The notes under the pieces were generated by a model. The model had not been told where the DNA came from and did not search any database. It saw only the letters and a program-made list of their open reading frames with translations. The position numbers were made by a program, and so were the translations under genes. Shown here one piece after another: positions 18,104 through 28,120 of a stretch of DNA of 64,000 nt. Position 1 is the first letter of the stretch. Each line of letters opens with the position of its first letter. The stretch is from Pedobacter cryoconitis (GTDB lineage Bacteria; Bacteroidota; Bacteroidia; Sphingobacteriales; Sphingobacteriaceae): contig NZ_JACHCG010000003.1 of NCBI RefSeq assembly GCF_014200595.1, forward strand, positions 248,001 to 312,000. Reading direction: 5' to 3'.

Positions 18104-18164
18104 CGTTTATATATACGAGAGCGTTAATTTAGGAGTCGGAATTTCAGAAATGGAGTTCCGGCTC
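18104..18164. repeat. Repeat element copy 2: conserved 29-bp block plus hairpin
   Basis: The block at 18104-18132 matches copy 1 at 27 of 29 bases (TATATACG replaces TATATTTG). It is followed by a hairpin of unrelated sequence but the same layout at 18133-18164 (GAGTCGGAA pairing with TTCCGGCTC) and seven T. Conserved block with diverged but still pairing stems points to selection on structure. Confidence 0.65.
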
Positions 18165-18178
18165 TTTTTTTGAGCCGG
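18158..18178. terminator. Hairpin with T/A-run loop after the hybrid kinase gene
   Basis: CCGGCTC (18158-18164) and GAGCCGG (18172-18178) are exact reverse complements around a run of seven T. It lies just past the stop of the minus-strand hybrid kinase and could end transcription of comF or of the small repeat element; on the minus strand the run is A in the loop. Confidence 0.45.
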
Positions 18179-18196
18179 GAAATAAAAAGAAGCCCT

Positions 18197-20971
18197 CTAT
18201 TCCTTTTCGCGTGAAAGGAAACCGAAAAGCAGGTTTTTAATCTCTTCAGGATTAAACGGTTTTAGCACATGGCCATTCATACCGCATTCATTAAATTTGT
18301 AATGGTCATTCTTAAGCGTAGAAGCAGTCAGCGCGATGATAGGCACTTTCTTGTAATAGTCCCCGCTGATATCCCTGATAATCCCTGTAGTTTCGAAACC
18401 ATCTATCCCGGGCATTTTAATATCCATAAAGATCAGGTCAAAACTCTCCGTCATCACCTTTTCTATCGCCTCATACCCATTCACAGCAGCTTCAATCTCT
18501 AATCCCCATTTGCTCAAGATCCGTTTAGCAATCAGGATATTAATTTCATTATCGTCTACGACCAATACCCTTTTGCCTATAAAAACACTCATTTCGGTAC
18601 TATTACCAGGCGAAACAGATATTTCTGCCGTTTTACTAAATGCAATTTCAAAAGAAAAGGTCGTTCCCTCCCCTTCAGTACTATCCACAATAATATCAGA
18701 ATTGAACATCTGCAACAACTTTTTCGTAATTGCCAGTCCCAATCCTGTACCTCCGTATTTTCTGGAAATATCCGTTTTGGCCTGCGTAAAAGTTTCGAAA
18801 ATATAGCTTTGCTTGTCCTTAGGTATGCCTATCCCATTATCTGTAATCTCAAACCTGATAATCGACTCTTTTTCGTTCTGTCCGGCGAGGGTCAGAATCA
18901 ACTGCACCTGTCCATTCTCCGTAAACTTAATCGCATTCCCTAAAAAGTTCATCAGAATCTGGTACAGCCTGTTCTTATCCCCCGAAATCAAGGATGGAAT
19001 TAAAGGATCAAAAACAAGATTTAACTGATTCCCCTTCTTTCTTACATTAACTTGCAGCGAATTGATAATATCATTTGCCAGCGTTTTAAGATTGAATGGA
19101 AAAACTTCCAGTTCCATCTTACCCGTTTCCATTTTAGTGAAATCCAGGATATCATTAATAATATGCAGTAAGTTTTCACCTGAGAACTTCAGAATATTTA
19201 AATCATCAATCTGCGAGATTTTAGGGTCATTGTCTAATAACAAATGCGTCATGCCGATCACAGCATTCAAAGGCGTGCGGATTTCATGGCTCATCACCGA
19301 AAGAAACATTTCTTTCGCTTCACTAAGCTTTAAAGCCTGTTCTTTTGCTTCGATCATTTCTTTCTCAATCTGCTTACGCTGTGTAATGTCAGAGATCAGA
19401 TCAATCTGCCGTTCTACTTTTCCTTTACTATTAATAATAGGTGTGTTGGAGACAGACAGCCAGACCGTAGATCCGTTTTTCTTCTCTGCCAGCACTTCTA
19501 TCGTATAAGACTGGTTGTTCTTGCTTTTATCGCGGGAGCTGGATATGAGTTCCTGATCATAGAAATTAGGTGAAAGAATATTCCCTAAATGATGTCCATA
19601 GAGTTCTTCTTTCTTATATCCGGTCAACTTTTCAAGAGATTGATTGACCCAGGTGGTAATGCCTTCATTATCCTGGATATTCACCCCTGTATTTGTTTTA
19701 CTGGCCACCATAGACAGCACTTGTAACTCTTCTTCTGCTCTTTTCTTATCCGTAATATCAATGATAATCTCTACTTCGATTTCTACATTCCCTCTGTCAT
19801 CCAACACCACTGTATTGTAAACAGAAAGCCAGATTTCTTTCTTATCTTTTCGATAAGCCAGCATATCAATTGTAAAAGACTGCCTTTGTTTAGTTAGTTT
19901 TCTAACCTCATCAATCAGCTCCAGATCTGTATTCGGGCCAACGATCAGATCTCCGAGCCGTTTTCCTTTAACATCTTCCAGGCTAAACCCTGTGATCTTC
20001 TCAAAGGCAGCATTTACCCAGGTTACATGGTTATCTGCATCATTAATGACGACCGCATTATTTACTTTACTGGCCACAAATGACAGCTTCATCAGGTCAC
20101 TCTCTACCTTTTTATTATCCGTAATATCTCGTCCATAAGTATACCACCGCCTGTTTTTGGAAACCAGCGACCAGCTGATCCAGCGGATAATACGGTCCCG
20201 GCCAACAACCCTGAAGTCAATATGAAGTTCTTTATAATGATTCCCCAGTCCTTCTGCGATGCTTTTCATCACCCGGGGAATATCTTCCGGATAACAGACA
20301 TCTAAAAGGCCGAGTTCCATAGCTTCGGGCACCGTATAACCCAATAAACGGGTCACTGCTTCATTAACGAATAAAACCTTGCCTCTAAAATCAAGAATGC
20401 AATGGATTTCGGGAGAAACTCCTGTAATATCCAAAAGTTCCTGGCAGCGGGTTACACTGGAACGAATCTGTTCATCTTTTTTCCTTAGCACAAGATGCAC
20501 AACGACTTCCTGCGCAATTCCTTTCAGAATATCTTTCTGACTGTCCGTCAACTGACGGGGTATCAAATCAAATATACAAAGTGTACCCAATACAAAACCC
20601 TGATCATCAATTAATGGGGCGCCGGCATAATATCTGATATAGGGCTCGGAAGTAACTACCGGATAATCGGTAAACCGACTGTCTTTCAGAGTATCGCAGA
20701 TTTCGAATACTGTATTTCCCTGGATGGTATATTCACAAAAAGAGTATTTGCGCGGAAATTCCTTTAGCTCAACGCCAACGGAAGATTTAACCCATTGCCT
20801 TTCTTTATCTAAAAGAGAAATCAGGGCAATGGGTATATTAAAGATTTGCGTCGCGAGCTTCGCAAGGTTATCAAAGCTTTCTTCAACAGGGGTATCAAGG
20901 ATATGATATGCATATAACGCACATAATCTTTCTTTTTCACTAGGTGACCATACTCCTGTATTTATTGGCAT
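18197..20971 (-). CDS. Hybrid sensor histidine kinase, GAF-PAS-PAS-PAS-HisKA-HATPase-REC
   Basis: A 924-residue cytoplasmic phosphorelay protein with no membrane segment. The N-terminal GAF-type domain (about 1-165) has the phrase ISLLDKERQWVKSS seen in many Bacteroidota GAF kinases. Three PAS domains follow at about 175-290, 295-415 and 420-540; PAS2 and PAS3 are similar to each other (VNNAVVINDADNHVTWVN and KTNTGVNIQDNEGITTWVN), suggesting duplication. The phosphoacceptor is the His in MSHEIRTPLNAVIGM, with ATPase boxes DNGIGIP and GGTGLGLAI. A receiver domain (about 800-920) has its Asp in LIFMDIKMPGIDG. The signal and final target are unknown; no response regulator with an output domain is adjacent. 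Confidence 0.93.
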   Translation of the reverse strand: MPINTGVWSPSEKERLCALYAYHILDTPVEESFDNLAKLATQIFNIPIALISLLDKERQWVKSSVGVELKEFPRKYSFCEYTIQGNTVFEICDTLKDSRFTDYPVVTSEPYIRYYAGAPLIDDQGFVLGTLCIFDLIPRQLTDSQKDILKGIAQEVVVHLVLRKKDEQIRSSVTRCQELLDITGVSPEIHCILDFRGKVLFVNEAVTRLLGYTVPEAMELGLLDVCYPEDIPRVMKSIAEGLGNHYKELHIDFRVVGRDRIIRWISWSLVSKNRRWYTYGRDITDNKKVESDLMKLSFVASKVNNAVVINDADNHVTWVNAAFEKITGFSLEDVKGKRLGDLIVGPNTDLELIDEVRKLTKQRQSFTIDMLAYRKDKKEIWLSVYNTVVLDDRGNVEIEVEIIIDITDKKRAEEELQVLSMVASKTNTGVNIQDNEGITTWVNQSLEKLTGYKKEELYGHHLGNILSPNFYDQELISSSRDKSKNNQSYTIEVLAEKKNGSTVWLSVSNTPIINSKGKVERQIDLISDITQRKQIEKEMIEAKEQALKLSEAKEMFLSVMSHEIRTPLNAVIGMTHLLLDNDPKISQIDDLNILKFSGENLLHIINDILDFTKMETGKMELEVFPFNLKTLANDIINSLQVNVRKKGNQLNLVFDPLIPSLISGDKNRLYQILMNFLGNAIKFTENGQVQLILTLAGQNEKESIIRFEITDNGIGIPKDKQSYIFETFTQAKTDISRKYGGTGLGLAITKKLLQMFNSDIIVDSTEGEGTTFSFEIAFSKTAEISVSPGNSTEMSVFIGKRVLVVDDNEINILIAKRILSKWGLEIEAAVNGYEAIEKVMTESFDLIFMDIKMPGIDGFETTGIIRDISGDYYKKVPIIALTASTLKNDHYKFNECGMNGHVLKPFNPEEIKNLLFGFLSREKE

Positions 20972-20991
20972 AATTGATTAACCCGTATTTT

Positions 20992-22263
20992 TTACTTGTA
21001 TAATGGAAAACCAGCAACTAAAGCAGTCACTTGTTTTCTCACTTCACTCAAATGGGCATCATCCTCTGGATTAGCTAAAACCTGATCTATTAAATCAACA
21101 ATTTTCTCCATGTCCTGTTCTTTGAATCCTCTGCTTGTAATTGCAGCAGTTCCGACACGGATACCTGAAGTCACAAAAGGAGATTTATCGTCAAACGGCA
21201 CCATATTCTTGTTCACGGTAATATCTGCTTTTTCAAGCGCATTTTCTGCAACTTTTCCAGTTATATTTTTATTGCGTAAGTCAATCAGCATTAAGTGATT
21301 GTCTGTACCGCCTGAAATAATACCATAACCTCTGCTCATAAAAGCTTTAGCCATTGCCTGTGCATTTGCTTGTACTTGTTTGATATAAACCAGGTATTCA
21401 TCACTTAATGCTTCACCAAATGCAATCGCTTTTGCTGCAATAATATGTTCTAACGGGCCGCCCTGAGTACCCGGAAAAACTGCCATATCTAATACAGACG
21501 ACATCATTCTGGTTTCTCCTTTAGGTGTTTTGATACCAAACGGGTTTTCAAAATCTTTGCCCATCATAATCAGTCCGCCACGTGGCCCGCGTAATGTTTT
21601 GTGTGTAGTGGTAGTCACGATATGGCAATGAGGAAGTGGGTTTGCCAATAATCCTCTTGCAATCAGACCCGCAGGGTGTGAAATATCAGCAAGTACCAAC
21701 GCACCGATTTTATCAGCTACGCTACGGATAAAAGCATAATCCCATTCTCTTGAATAGGCAGATGCACCACAGATAATCAATTTTGGACGTTCAGCTAAAG
21801 CTACTTCTTCCAGTTTTGCATAATCAATCAGTCCATCTTCTTTTTTAACACCGTAGAAAAAAGGCTTGTACAATTTACCCGAAAAATTTACCGGAGAACC
21901 ATGAGTTAAGTGTCCTCCATGAGACAGATCAAATCCAAGGATTTTGTCTCCTGGCTGTATTACAGCCAGCATCACAGCTGCATTAGCCTGCGCGCCAGAA
22001 TGTGGCTGAACATTTACCCATTCCGCACCAAATAGTTTTTTCGCACGTTCAATGGCAATATTCTCTACCTCATCAACTACCTGACATCCGCCATAATAAC
22101 GTTTGCCCGGTAAGCCTTCAGCATATTTGTTAGTTAATACTGAACCCGCAGCTTCCATTACCTGTTTGCTTACAAAATTCTCTGAAGCAATCAGCTCAAG
22201 GCCGTTTTCCTGACGGTCTAATTCCCTGTCAATCAAATCAAAAATTAAAGTATCTCGTTCCAT
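20992..22263 (-). CDS. glyA: Serine hydroxymethyltransferase
   Basis: PLP enzyme interconverting serine and glycine with tetrahydrofolate, the main source of one-carbon units. It has 423 residues, the normal length. The PLP lysine lies in [17 protein letters not shown], and the N-terminal [10 protein letters not shown] and [15 protein letters not shown] motifs are intact. Divergent from dxs across a 222-base region. A TACTTTG box (22268-22274) ends four bases before the ATG, suggesting a leaderless message. Confidence 0.98.
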   Translation of the reverse strand: MERDTLIFDLIDRELDRQENGLELIASENFVSKQVMEAAGSVLTNKYAEGLPGKRYYGGCQVVDEVENIAIERAKKLFGAEWVNVQPHSGAQANAAVMLAVIQPGDKILGFDLSHGGHLTHGSPVNFSGKLYKPFFYGVKKEDGLIDYAKLEEVALAERPKLIICGASAYSREWDYAFIRSVADKIGALVLADISHPAGLIARGLLANPLPHCHIVTTTTHKTLRGPRGGLIMMGKDFENPFGIKTPKGETRMMSSVLDMAVFPGTQGGPLEHIIAAKAIAFGEALSDEYLVYIKQVQANAQAMAKAFMSRGYGIISGGTDNHLMLIDLRNKNITGKVAENALEKADITVNKNMVPFDDKSPFVTSGIRVGTAAITSRGFKEQDMEKIVDLIDQVLANPEDDAHLSEVRKQVTALVAGFPLYK

Positions 22264-22267
22264 TTAT

Positions 22268-22274
22268 CAAAGTA
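22268..22274 (-). promoter_or_regulatory. Near-consensus -7 box for glyA
   Basis: The minus strand reads TACTTTG, one base short of TAnnTTTG, ending four bases before the glyA ATG. Confidence 0.4.
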
Positions 22275-22474
22275 TATTTCCGTAAAAATAATCATTTTCG
22301 TCAGAATCCAATTGTTTTTTAACCTTGCTAAAGCATACGCATACAACTTCATGCAAACGATTTTAAGCACCTTACCAGAACATATTTGTTTTTTCAACTG
22401 TTGTAAGCCTGAACACGTATTTGTTTTGTTTTTGAAATGACTATTATTTTGCGGTTATCTTAACTAAAATCCCG

Positions 22475-22481
22475 TACTTTG
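22475..22481 (+). promoter_or_regulatory. Near-consensus -7 box for dxs
   Basis: TACTTTG lies 25 bases before the ATG at 22507. If used, transcription would start near 22487, just inside the longer TTG-initiated reading, which favours the ATG at 22507. Confidence 0.4.
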
Positions 22482-22506
22482 TATATTGTTGTCTATTAAA
22501 CCCTGC

Positions 22507-24435
22507 ATGGAAAACTTCAACACTCCATTACTACCTAACATAAATTATCCTGCTGATTTAAAGCAGTATACAGAAGATGACCTGGAACAAATCAGCCAGG
22601 AATTACGTCAGTATATTATTGATACTGTCAGTGTAAATGGCGGTCATTTTTCTTCCAGCCTTGGTGTTGTAGAGCTTACTGTAGCTTTACATTACGTGCT
22701 GAACACTCCTTACGATAAATTAGTGTGGGATGTAGGCCACCAGGCATACGGTCATAAAATCCTGACCGGAAGAAAATCTGTTTTTCATACCAACCGTTTG
22801 CTGAATGGCATCAGTGGTTTCCCGAATATCAGTGAAAGTGAGTATGATACCATGGGTGTAGGTCACTCTTCTACCTCAATTTCTGCGGCATTGGGTATGG
22901 CTGTTGCTTCCCAGTTAAAAGGCGAGAAAGATCGTCAGCATGTTGCTGTAATTGGTGATGGTGCGATGACTGCCGGACTTGCTTTTGAAGGACTTAACCA
23001 CGCCGGAATTGAAAATTCAAACCTGCTGGTTATTCTGAATGATAACTGTATGTCTATTGATCCGAATGTTGGTGCACTGAAAGAATATTTAACAAATATT
23101 ACTACTTCTAAATCTTATAACCGGTTCAGAGATGATATTTCAAGTGTACTGATTAAGCTTTCTGAGCTTGGCCCTAATGCACATAAATTCGTCAAAAAGA
23201 TAGAAAAAAGTATCAAAGGCACGTTACTGAACCAAAGCAACCTTTTCGAGTCTTTAAATTTCAGGTATTTTGGCCCGGTTGATGGTCATGACGTAAAAAA
23301 ATTAGCGGCTGTACTGAAAGATCTTAAAGATATTCCCGGCCCTAAGCTATTACACTGTGTAACAGTTAAAGGAAAAGGCTTTGCATTAGCAGAGAAGGAT
23401 CAGACCAAATGGCACGCTCCGGGACTTTTTGATAAGATTACCGGTGAAATTAAAAAATCTGTAACTGATAAACCACAGCCACCAAAATATCAGGATGTTT
23501 TCGGACATACACTGGTTGAACTGGCTGAGGCCAATAAAAATATTGTGGGGATAACCCCTGCTATGCCTTCAGGATCATCGATGAATATCATGATGAAAGC
23601 GATGCCTGAACGCGCATTTGACGTAGGTATTGCTGAACAGCATGCCGTTACTTTCTCTGCCGGACTAGCCACGCAGGGCATGCTGCCTTTCTGTAATATT
23701 TATTCAAGTTTTATGCAGCGCGCTTACGATCAGGTGATCCACGATGTAGCTATACAGAACTTAAATGTTGTTTTCTGTCTGGATCGCGCAGGTTTTGCCG
23801 GTAGTGACGGTGCAACGCATCACGGTGCTTATGATCTGGCTTACATGCGTTGTATTCCTAACATGACTGTTGCTGCGCCGATGAACGAAGAAGAACTCAG
23901 AAACCTGATGTATACTGCACAACTGGAAAACATGGGGCCTTTTTCTATTCGTTATCCAAGAGGAAACGGAGTGATGACAGATTGGAAACGTCCTTTTAAA
24001 GCTATTGAGGTTGGAAAAGGCAGAAAAATTTGTGACGGGGAAGAAGTGGCTATCCTGACCATTGGAAACGTTGGTAACTTCGCTGTTGAGGCTTGTAAAG
24101 AATTAAACACAGAAGGTATTCATCCTGCACATTATGATATGCGTTTTGTTAAGCCTATAGATGAGGCTTTACTGCATGATGTTTTTAAACGTTATAAAAA
24201 GATAATTACTGTAGAGGATGGCTGTCTGCAAGGCGGAATGGGATCAGCAGTGCTTGAATTCATGGCCGATCATAGTTACCAGGCCAATGTAATCCGCTTA
24301 GGTATTCCTGATGAGGTTGTTGACCACGGAGAACAGCATGAATTATGGGCGATCTGCGGTTATGATAAAGCTGGTATTATAGCCACCGTGAAAAAGATTG
24401 CAGTGGGCAGAACTACTGCGACTATCGCTTCTTAA
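22507..24435 (+). CDS. dxs: 1-deoxy-D-xylulose-5-phosphate synthase
   Basis: Thiamine-diphosphate enzyme joining pyruvate and glyceraldehyde-3-phosphate, the first step of the MEP isoprenoid pathway. I start at the ATG at 22507 (MENFNTPLL); the open frame extends to a TTG at 22486 that adds only MLSIKPC. Key motifs are [42 protein letters not shown] (the ThDP/Mg site, GDG...N) and [16 protein letters not shown] (catalytic Glu of the transketolase pyrimidine domain). 642 residues, usual length. Single gene, ended by a strong hairpin it shares with convergent glmS. Confidence 0.97.
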   Translation: MENFNTPLLPNINYPADLKQYTEDDLEQISQELRQYIIDTVSVNGGHFSSSLGVVELTVALHYVLNTPYDKLVWDVGHQAYGHKILTGRKSVFHTNRLLNGISGFPNISESEYDTMGVGHSSTSISAALGMAVASQLKGEKDRQHVAVIGDGAMTAGLAFEGLNHAGIENSNLLVILNDNCMSIDPNVGALKEYLTNITTSKSYNRFRDDISSVLIKLSELGPNAHKFVKKIEKSIKGTLLNQSNLFESLNFRYFGPVDGHDVKKLAAVLKDLKDIPGPKLLHCVTVKGKGFALAEKDQTKWHAPGLFDKITGEIKKSVTDKPQPPKYQDVFGHTLVELAEANKNIVGITPAMPSGSSMNIMMKAMPERAFDVGIAEQHAVTFSAGLATQGMLPFCNIYSSFMQRAYDQVIHDVAIQNLNVVFCLDRAGFAGSDGATHHGAYDLAYMRCIPNMTVAAPMNEEELRNLMYTAQLENMGPFSIRYPRGNGVMTDWKRPFKAIEVGKGRKICDGEEVAILTIGNVGNFAVEACKELNTEGIHPAHYDMRFVKPIDEALLHDVFKRYKKIITVEDGCLQGGMGSAVLEFMADHSYQANVIRLGIPDEVVDHGEQHELWAICGYDKAGIIATVKKIAVGRTTATIAS

Positions 24436-24454
24436 CCCAGTCAGATAATGTCAT

Positions 24455-24495
24455 AAAAAAAAGCTACTCCATTATTAAACGGAGTAGTTTTTTTT
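24455..24495. terminator. Bidirectional intrinsic terminator between dxs and glmS
   Basis: The stem CTACTCC (24464-24470) and GGAGTAG (24481-24487) is flanked by eight A on the left and eight T on the right, so it can act as a rho-independent terminator for both converging genes. Confidence 0.9.
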
Positions 24496-24513
24496 ATATG
24501 TTAATACTGCGAG

Positions 24514-26352
24514 TTACTCTACAGTCACAGATTTCGCCAGATTTCTTGGCTGATCTACATTACAACCTCTTAACAAAGCGATATGATAAGAAAGTAACTG
24601 CAATGGTATAGTAGCCAGTAATGGCAGGAATGCTTCACTTGCATCAGGGATTTCTATACAGTAATCAGCCATTTTGCGAACTTCAGTATCACCTTCGGTA
24701 ACGATAGCCAATACAATTCCTTTTCTTGCTTTTACTTCCTGAATATTGCTGATTACCTTTTCATAAGAAGAGTTTTTAGTAGCGATAACCACTACTGGCA
24801 TTTCTTCATCAATCAGCGCGATAGGACCATGCTTCATTTCTGCCGCTGGATAACCTTCTGCGTGAATGTAAGAGATCTCTTTCAATTTCAGTGCACCTTC
24901 TAAAGCTACAGGGAAACCACTTCCTCTGCCCAGGAACAGACAGTTTCTGGAATCTTTAAATTTATGGGCAATCTCTTTAATCAGGTCGTTAGATTCTAAA
25001 GCTTTAGTGATCTTTTCAGGGATACAGTCCAGTTCAGTTAACAGCTCCACCAATTTGGCTTGCGTTAAAGTACCTTTCTGCTGTGCCATATAAAAAGCCA
25101 TCAGTGTTAACACAGTTACTTGTGCTGTAAATGCTTTAGTTGAAGCCACACCAATTTCAGGGCCTGCATGAGTATAAACACCTGCATGGGTTAAACGTGG
25201 AATAGATGAACCTACTACATTACAAACGCCGAAAATAGTTGCTCCTTTTTCTTTGGCCATCTCAATAGCCGCCATGGTATCTGCTGTTTCTCCGGATTGA
25301 GAGATCGCAATCACCACATCTTTTTCTGTAATAATTGGATTTCTGTAACGGAATTCCGAAGCATATTCTACTTCTACAGGTATCCGTGCATATTCTTCAA
25401 TTAAATATTCACCTACTAATCCGGCATGCCATGAAGTTCCGCAAGCGACAATAATAATACGGTCAATGTTTTTCAGCTTGTCCGCATATTCTTTAATCCC
25501 GCCTAATTGTACACGGCCTTCATTCGGATAAATACGGCCTCTCATACAGTCTCTGATTGATCTTGATTGCTCAAAGATCTCCTTTAACATGAAATGCTCA
25601 TAACCACCTTTTTCAAGCATTTCCAGTTTAAGCTCCAGTTCCTGGATATATGGAGTTTGTACAACGTTATCTAATCTTTTGATTAATAACTCATCGCGTT
25701 TTAAAAACGCAATTTCATTATCATTCAGATAAATAACATTTTTAGTGTACTCAATAATTGGTGTTGCATCCGAAGCAATAAAGTACTCTCCTGTGCCTAC
25801 ACCAATAACCATTGGGCTACCTTTTCTGGCTGCAATCAACTGATCAGGGTGATCATTGTCCATGATTACGATCGCATAAGCACCGCTAACCTGGTGTAAA
25901 GCTAAACGTACTGCTTCCAATAGATCTGTATTTTCCTTTTTATAGATCTCCTCTACTAAATGGATCAATACCTCTGTATCTGTATCACTGTTGAAAACGT
26001 GACCTCTTGATAATAACTCTTCTTTCAGGGTCGCATAATTCTCAATAATCCCATTGTGGATAATAGTTAATTTACCATCATTTGAAGTATGTGGGTGTGA
26101 ATTTCTGTCTGATGGTTCACCGTGGGTTGCCCAACGTGTATGCCCCATTCCAATCGTTCCCGATTTGTCTTTTCCCTCACTGAAATTTTCAAGCTCCTGA
26201 ACTTTTCCCGCTTTTTTGTATAATTTTAATCCGCTTTGATTAATCAATGCAATACCTGCACTGTCATATCCACGGTATTCTAATCTTTTCAAGCCTTTCA
26301 GCACAATTGGCCAAGCTTCTCTATAACCTATATATCCTACTATTCCACACAT
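24514..26352 (-). CDS. glmS: Glutamine-fructose-6-phosphate aminotransferase (isomerizing)
   Basis: Makes glucosamine-6-phosphate from fructose-6-phosphate and glutamine, committing carbon to peptidoglycan, lipopolysaccharide and the amino sugars used in the polysaccharide cluster downstream. The N-terminal glutaminase domain begins with the catalytic Cys2 (MCGIVGYIGY) and contains GMGHTRWATHG. Two SIS sugar-isomerase domains follow (ISQSGETADT; GRGSGFPVALEGALKLKE), and it ends with the conserved NLAKSVTVE. 612 residues. No glmS ribozyme was seen upstream. Confidence 0.98.
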   Translation of the reverse strand: MCGIVGYIGYREAWPIVLKGLKRLEYRGYDSAGIALINQSGLKLYKKAGKVQELENFSEGKDKSGTIGMGHTRWATHGEPSDRNSHPHTSNDGKLTIIHNGIIENYATLKEELLSRGHVFNSDTDTEVLIHLVEEIYKKENTDLLEAVRLALHQVSGAYAIVIMDNDHPDQLIAARKGSPMVIGVGTGEYFIASDATPIIEYTKNVIYLNDNEIAFLKRDELLIKRLDNVVQTPYIQELELKLEMLEKGGYEHFMLKEIFEQSRSIRDCMRGRIYPNEGRVQLGGIKEYADKLKNIDRIIIVACGTSWHAGLVGEYLIEEYARIPVEVEYASEFRYRNPIITEKDVVIAISQSGETADTMAAIEMAKEKGATIFGVCNVVGSSIPRLTHAGVYTHAGPEIGVASTKAFTAQVTVLTLMAFYMAQQKGTLTQAKLVELLTELDCIPEKITKALESNDLIKEIAHKFKDSRNCLFLGRGSGFPVALEGALKLKEISYIHAEGYPAAEMKHGPIALIDEEMPVVVIATKNSSYEKVISNIQEVKARKGIVLAIVTEGDTEVRKMADYCIEIPDASEAFLPLLATIPLQLLSYHIALLRGCNVDQPRNLAKSVTVE

Positions 26353-26700
26353 ATTATTCTAGTATAAAGGTGTAAATCTAGTCAATTAATGATTTATTTA
26401 TAGTAAAATAAAATATACTGCCATTCTTTTGGGACAAAAGTCCGCCTTTAATGCTTTCTGATTTCCCCGGACTTAATGCAGGATCAGGGTTATATTAATT
26501 CGTTTTATTAAAATAAGTCTATAACGATTGATTATCCTGTCGGCAATTTGTGGAGTTTCTCTACACTAAACAACTGACACAATAATTTTTAATATGCTCA
26601 CTAACAGATAATTAAGTTTCAAAAACAGAATTGGCATTATTATGTAACCTACCTGAATACGAATCGTCGTATAAAAAAAACATATTTAAAAATATAACAT
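26353..26700. other. Divergent intergenic region between glmS and the small secreted protein
   Basis: About 350 AT-rich bases holding the promoters of both flanking genes. I see no gene. One 7-bp inverted repeat (AAGTCCG at 26438, CGGACTT at 26468) is the only structure noted, and no exact TAnnTTTG box stands out. Confidence 0.6.
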
Positions 26701-27009
26701 ATGAAAAATTTAATCTTAGGTGCAGCCATCTTGGCATTTGCAAGTGTCTCAACCGTTAAAGCAAACGATATCAAAACACCAGTTAGTATTGTAGCTCAAC
26801 AAGACAGCACAACTAAAACTCCGGTTAAAATTGAAGAATTACCTGATGCTGTAAAAGCAACACTGGCATCAGACAAATATAAAGACTGGGCTCCGATTGC
26901 AGCGTTCAAGATAACTGATGCAAGCAAAGCCGAATACTACCAGGTTGATGCTAAAAAAGGGGAAGAAACTGCTTCTCTGAAAATTGGCAAAGATGGCGTG
27001 GTTAAATAA
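26701..27009 (+). CDS. Small secreted protein of unknown function (PepSY-like size and style)
   Basis: A 102-residue protein with a signal peptide (MKNLILGAAILAFASVSTVKA). The mature part includes IEELPDAVKATLASDKYKDW and a later YYQVDAKKGEETASLKIGKDG. The pattern of a short helix followed by strands, ending in a Gly-containing DGxV turn, resembles PepSY-like periplasmic proteins of Bacteroidota. I do not recognise a specific family and assign no function. Monocistronic, followed by a clear terminator. Confidence 0.8.
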   Translation: MKNLILGAAILAFASVSTVKANDIKTPVSIVAQQDSTTKTPVKIEELPDAVKATLASDKYKDWAPIAAFKITDASKAEYYQVDAKKGEETASLKIGKDGVVK

Positions 27010-27034
27010 TTAACACACATCATGAAAAACAGAG

Positions 27035-27063
27035 ACCTGCCTTTAAAAAGGGTAGGTTTTTTT
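27035..27063 (+). terminator. Intrinsic terminator after the small secreted protein gene
   Basis: ACCTGCC (27035-27041) pairs with GGTAGGT (27051-27057) with one G-U pair, followed by seven T (27057-27063). It lies 25 bases past the stop codon. Confidence 0.85.
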
Positions 27064-27075
27064 ATGCTTAATCAA

Positions 27076-27111
27076 TTGGAGTTATCCACATTTGCGTGTG
27101 AATAACTCCAA
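27076..27111. repeat. 15-bp inverted repeat carrying two inverted DnaA-box sequences
   Basis: TTGGAGTTATCCACA (27076-27090) and TGTGAATAACTCCAA (27097-27111) pair at 14 of 15 positions around a 6-base loop. Each arm contains the DnaA consensus TTATNCACA: TTATCCACA on plus and TTATTCACA on minus. A third site with one mismatch (ATATTCACA on minus) follows at 27116-27124, then AT-rich DNA. It lacks a T-run, so it is not a simple terminator. Confidence 0.7.
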
Positions 27112-27273
27112 AAAATGTGAATATCTATCCGAAATCCTGCTGCTTTCAATTGTTATAAACAACAACACAGCAGCAACGATATCACTGTATTACAGATATA
27201 TATGTAGTACATAAATATTAAAAAGTATATCTTAACGCCAAACTAAGTTATTGACAGTTGTAAACACCTGGCT

Positions 27274-27969
27274 ATGGAACGAAAAGAAAATGAGCACCAG
27301 CTTAAAAATTTAACAGAATTAAACCACAGCACTTTTTCAATCAGAGCGGGGCAGCCTGATCTGACTACCTGGACAGTTGTAAATTCTGCCAGACAATTCA
27401 TAGGAACTATCAGGGATCTGCTTATTGATGAACAGCACAAAGTACGTTACCTGATTCTTAACCTCTCCGGAAACATATGGCATATAGAAGAGCGGGAAGT
27501 GCTGATTCCTATCGGTGCAGCAGAATTGCATAACCATGCCCAGGAAGTTATGCTCCCGAATATTACCGCACAGCAAATTTCAGTTTTACCGGATTATATT
27601 CAGGGAAATGTGATCATATCAGCAGATTCTGAAATATATGGTCATAAAGATACTGACCAGGCCAGCACAGCTGCAAAAGAAGCACATGGCAGTTATGCCG
27701 AACACATCCCCTTTCAAGTAATTACCAGGGTATACCAGGAAGAAAGTGAAGCAGAAAATGCTTTTAAATTATTGATCAAAAGTGGCTTTGCAGAAAGCGA
27801 TATTAAAATTACTCCATATAATCCTTTAAATAGCGTTACTGATCTTCAGGGCAACACTAACACGCAGTATTTAGGAGACGGTTCAAGAGATGAATATATC
27901 TTAAGTCTGGCGGCCGGATCGGCACTGGATGCGGTACTTGCACAGCAGCTTTTAAATAATACAATTTAG
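27274..27969 (+). CDS. PRC-barrel domain protein
   Basis: A 231-residue soluble protein without a signal peptide. The N-terminal half (about 25-110) is a PRC barrel (FIGTIRDLLIDEQHKVRYLI, then REVLIPIGAAELH), a small beta-barrel found in photosynthetic reaction-centre H subunits, RimM and many stress proteins. After a polar linker, the C-terminal part (about 150-231, VYQEESEAENAFKLLIKSGF) resembles the domain of general-stress proteins in which a two-strand, two-helix unit follows Glu/Ala-rich residues. Probably a stress or membrane-associated accessory protein; no partner is evident. Monocistronic. Confidence 0.8.
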   Translation: MERKENEHQLKNLTELNHSTFSIRAGQPDLTTWTVVNSARQFIGTIRDLLIDEQHKVRYLILNLSGNIWHIEEREVLIPIGAAELHNHAQEVMLPNITAQQISVLPDYIQGNVIISADSEIYGHKDTDQASTAAKEAHGSYAEHIPFQVITRVYQEESEAENAFKLLIKSGFAESDIKITPYNPLNSVTDLQGNTNTQYLGDGSRDEYILSLAAGSALDAVLAQQLLNNTI

Positions 27970-28120
27970 CTGGTATTACTCCATTATTTTTGAGTTTGGC
28001 AGGCAAAAAAAGGCATTACACATATAGACATAATATTAATTTCCAGCACAATACGAAATAAACAGCGAAAAATCATTTTATCATAACAATCAGAATTTAT
28101 TATTCCCATAGAGAATAATA

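Noticed and set aside
26352..26353. glmS ribozyme or riboswitch upstream of glmS
   Set aside because: The upstream region is AT-rich and shows no ribozyme core; such elements are known mainly from Gram-positive bacteria.
27010..27273. Chromosomal origin of replication
   Set aside because: Only two exact DnaA boxes, tied together by one hairpin; no dnaA, dnaN or gene-orientation switch nearby. Kept as a lower-level finding.
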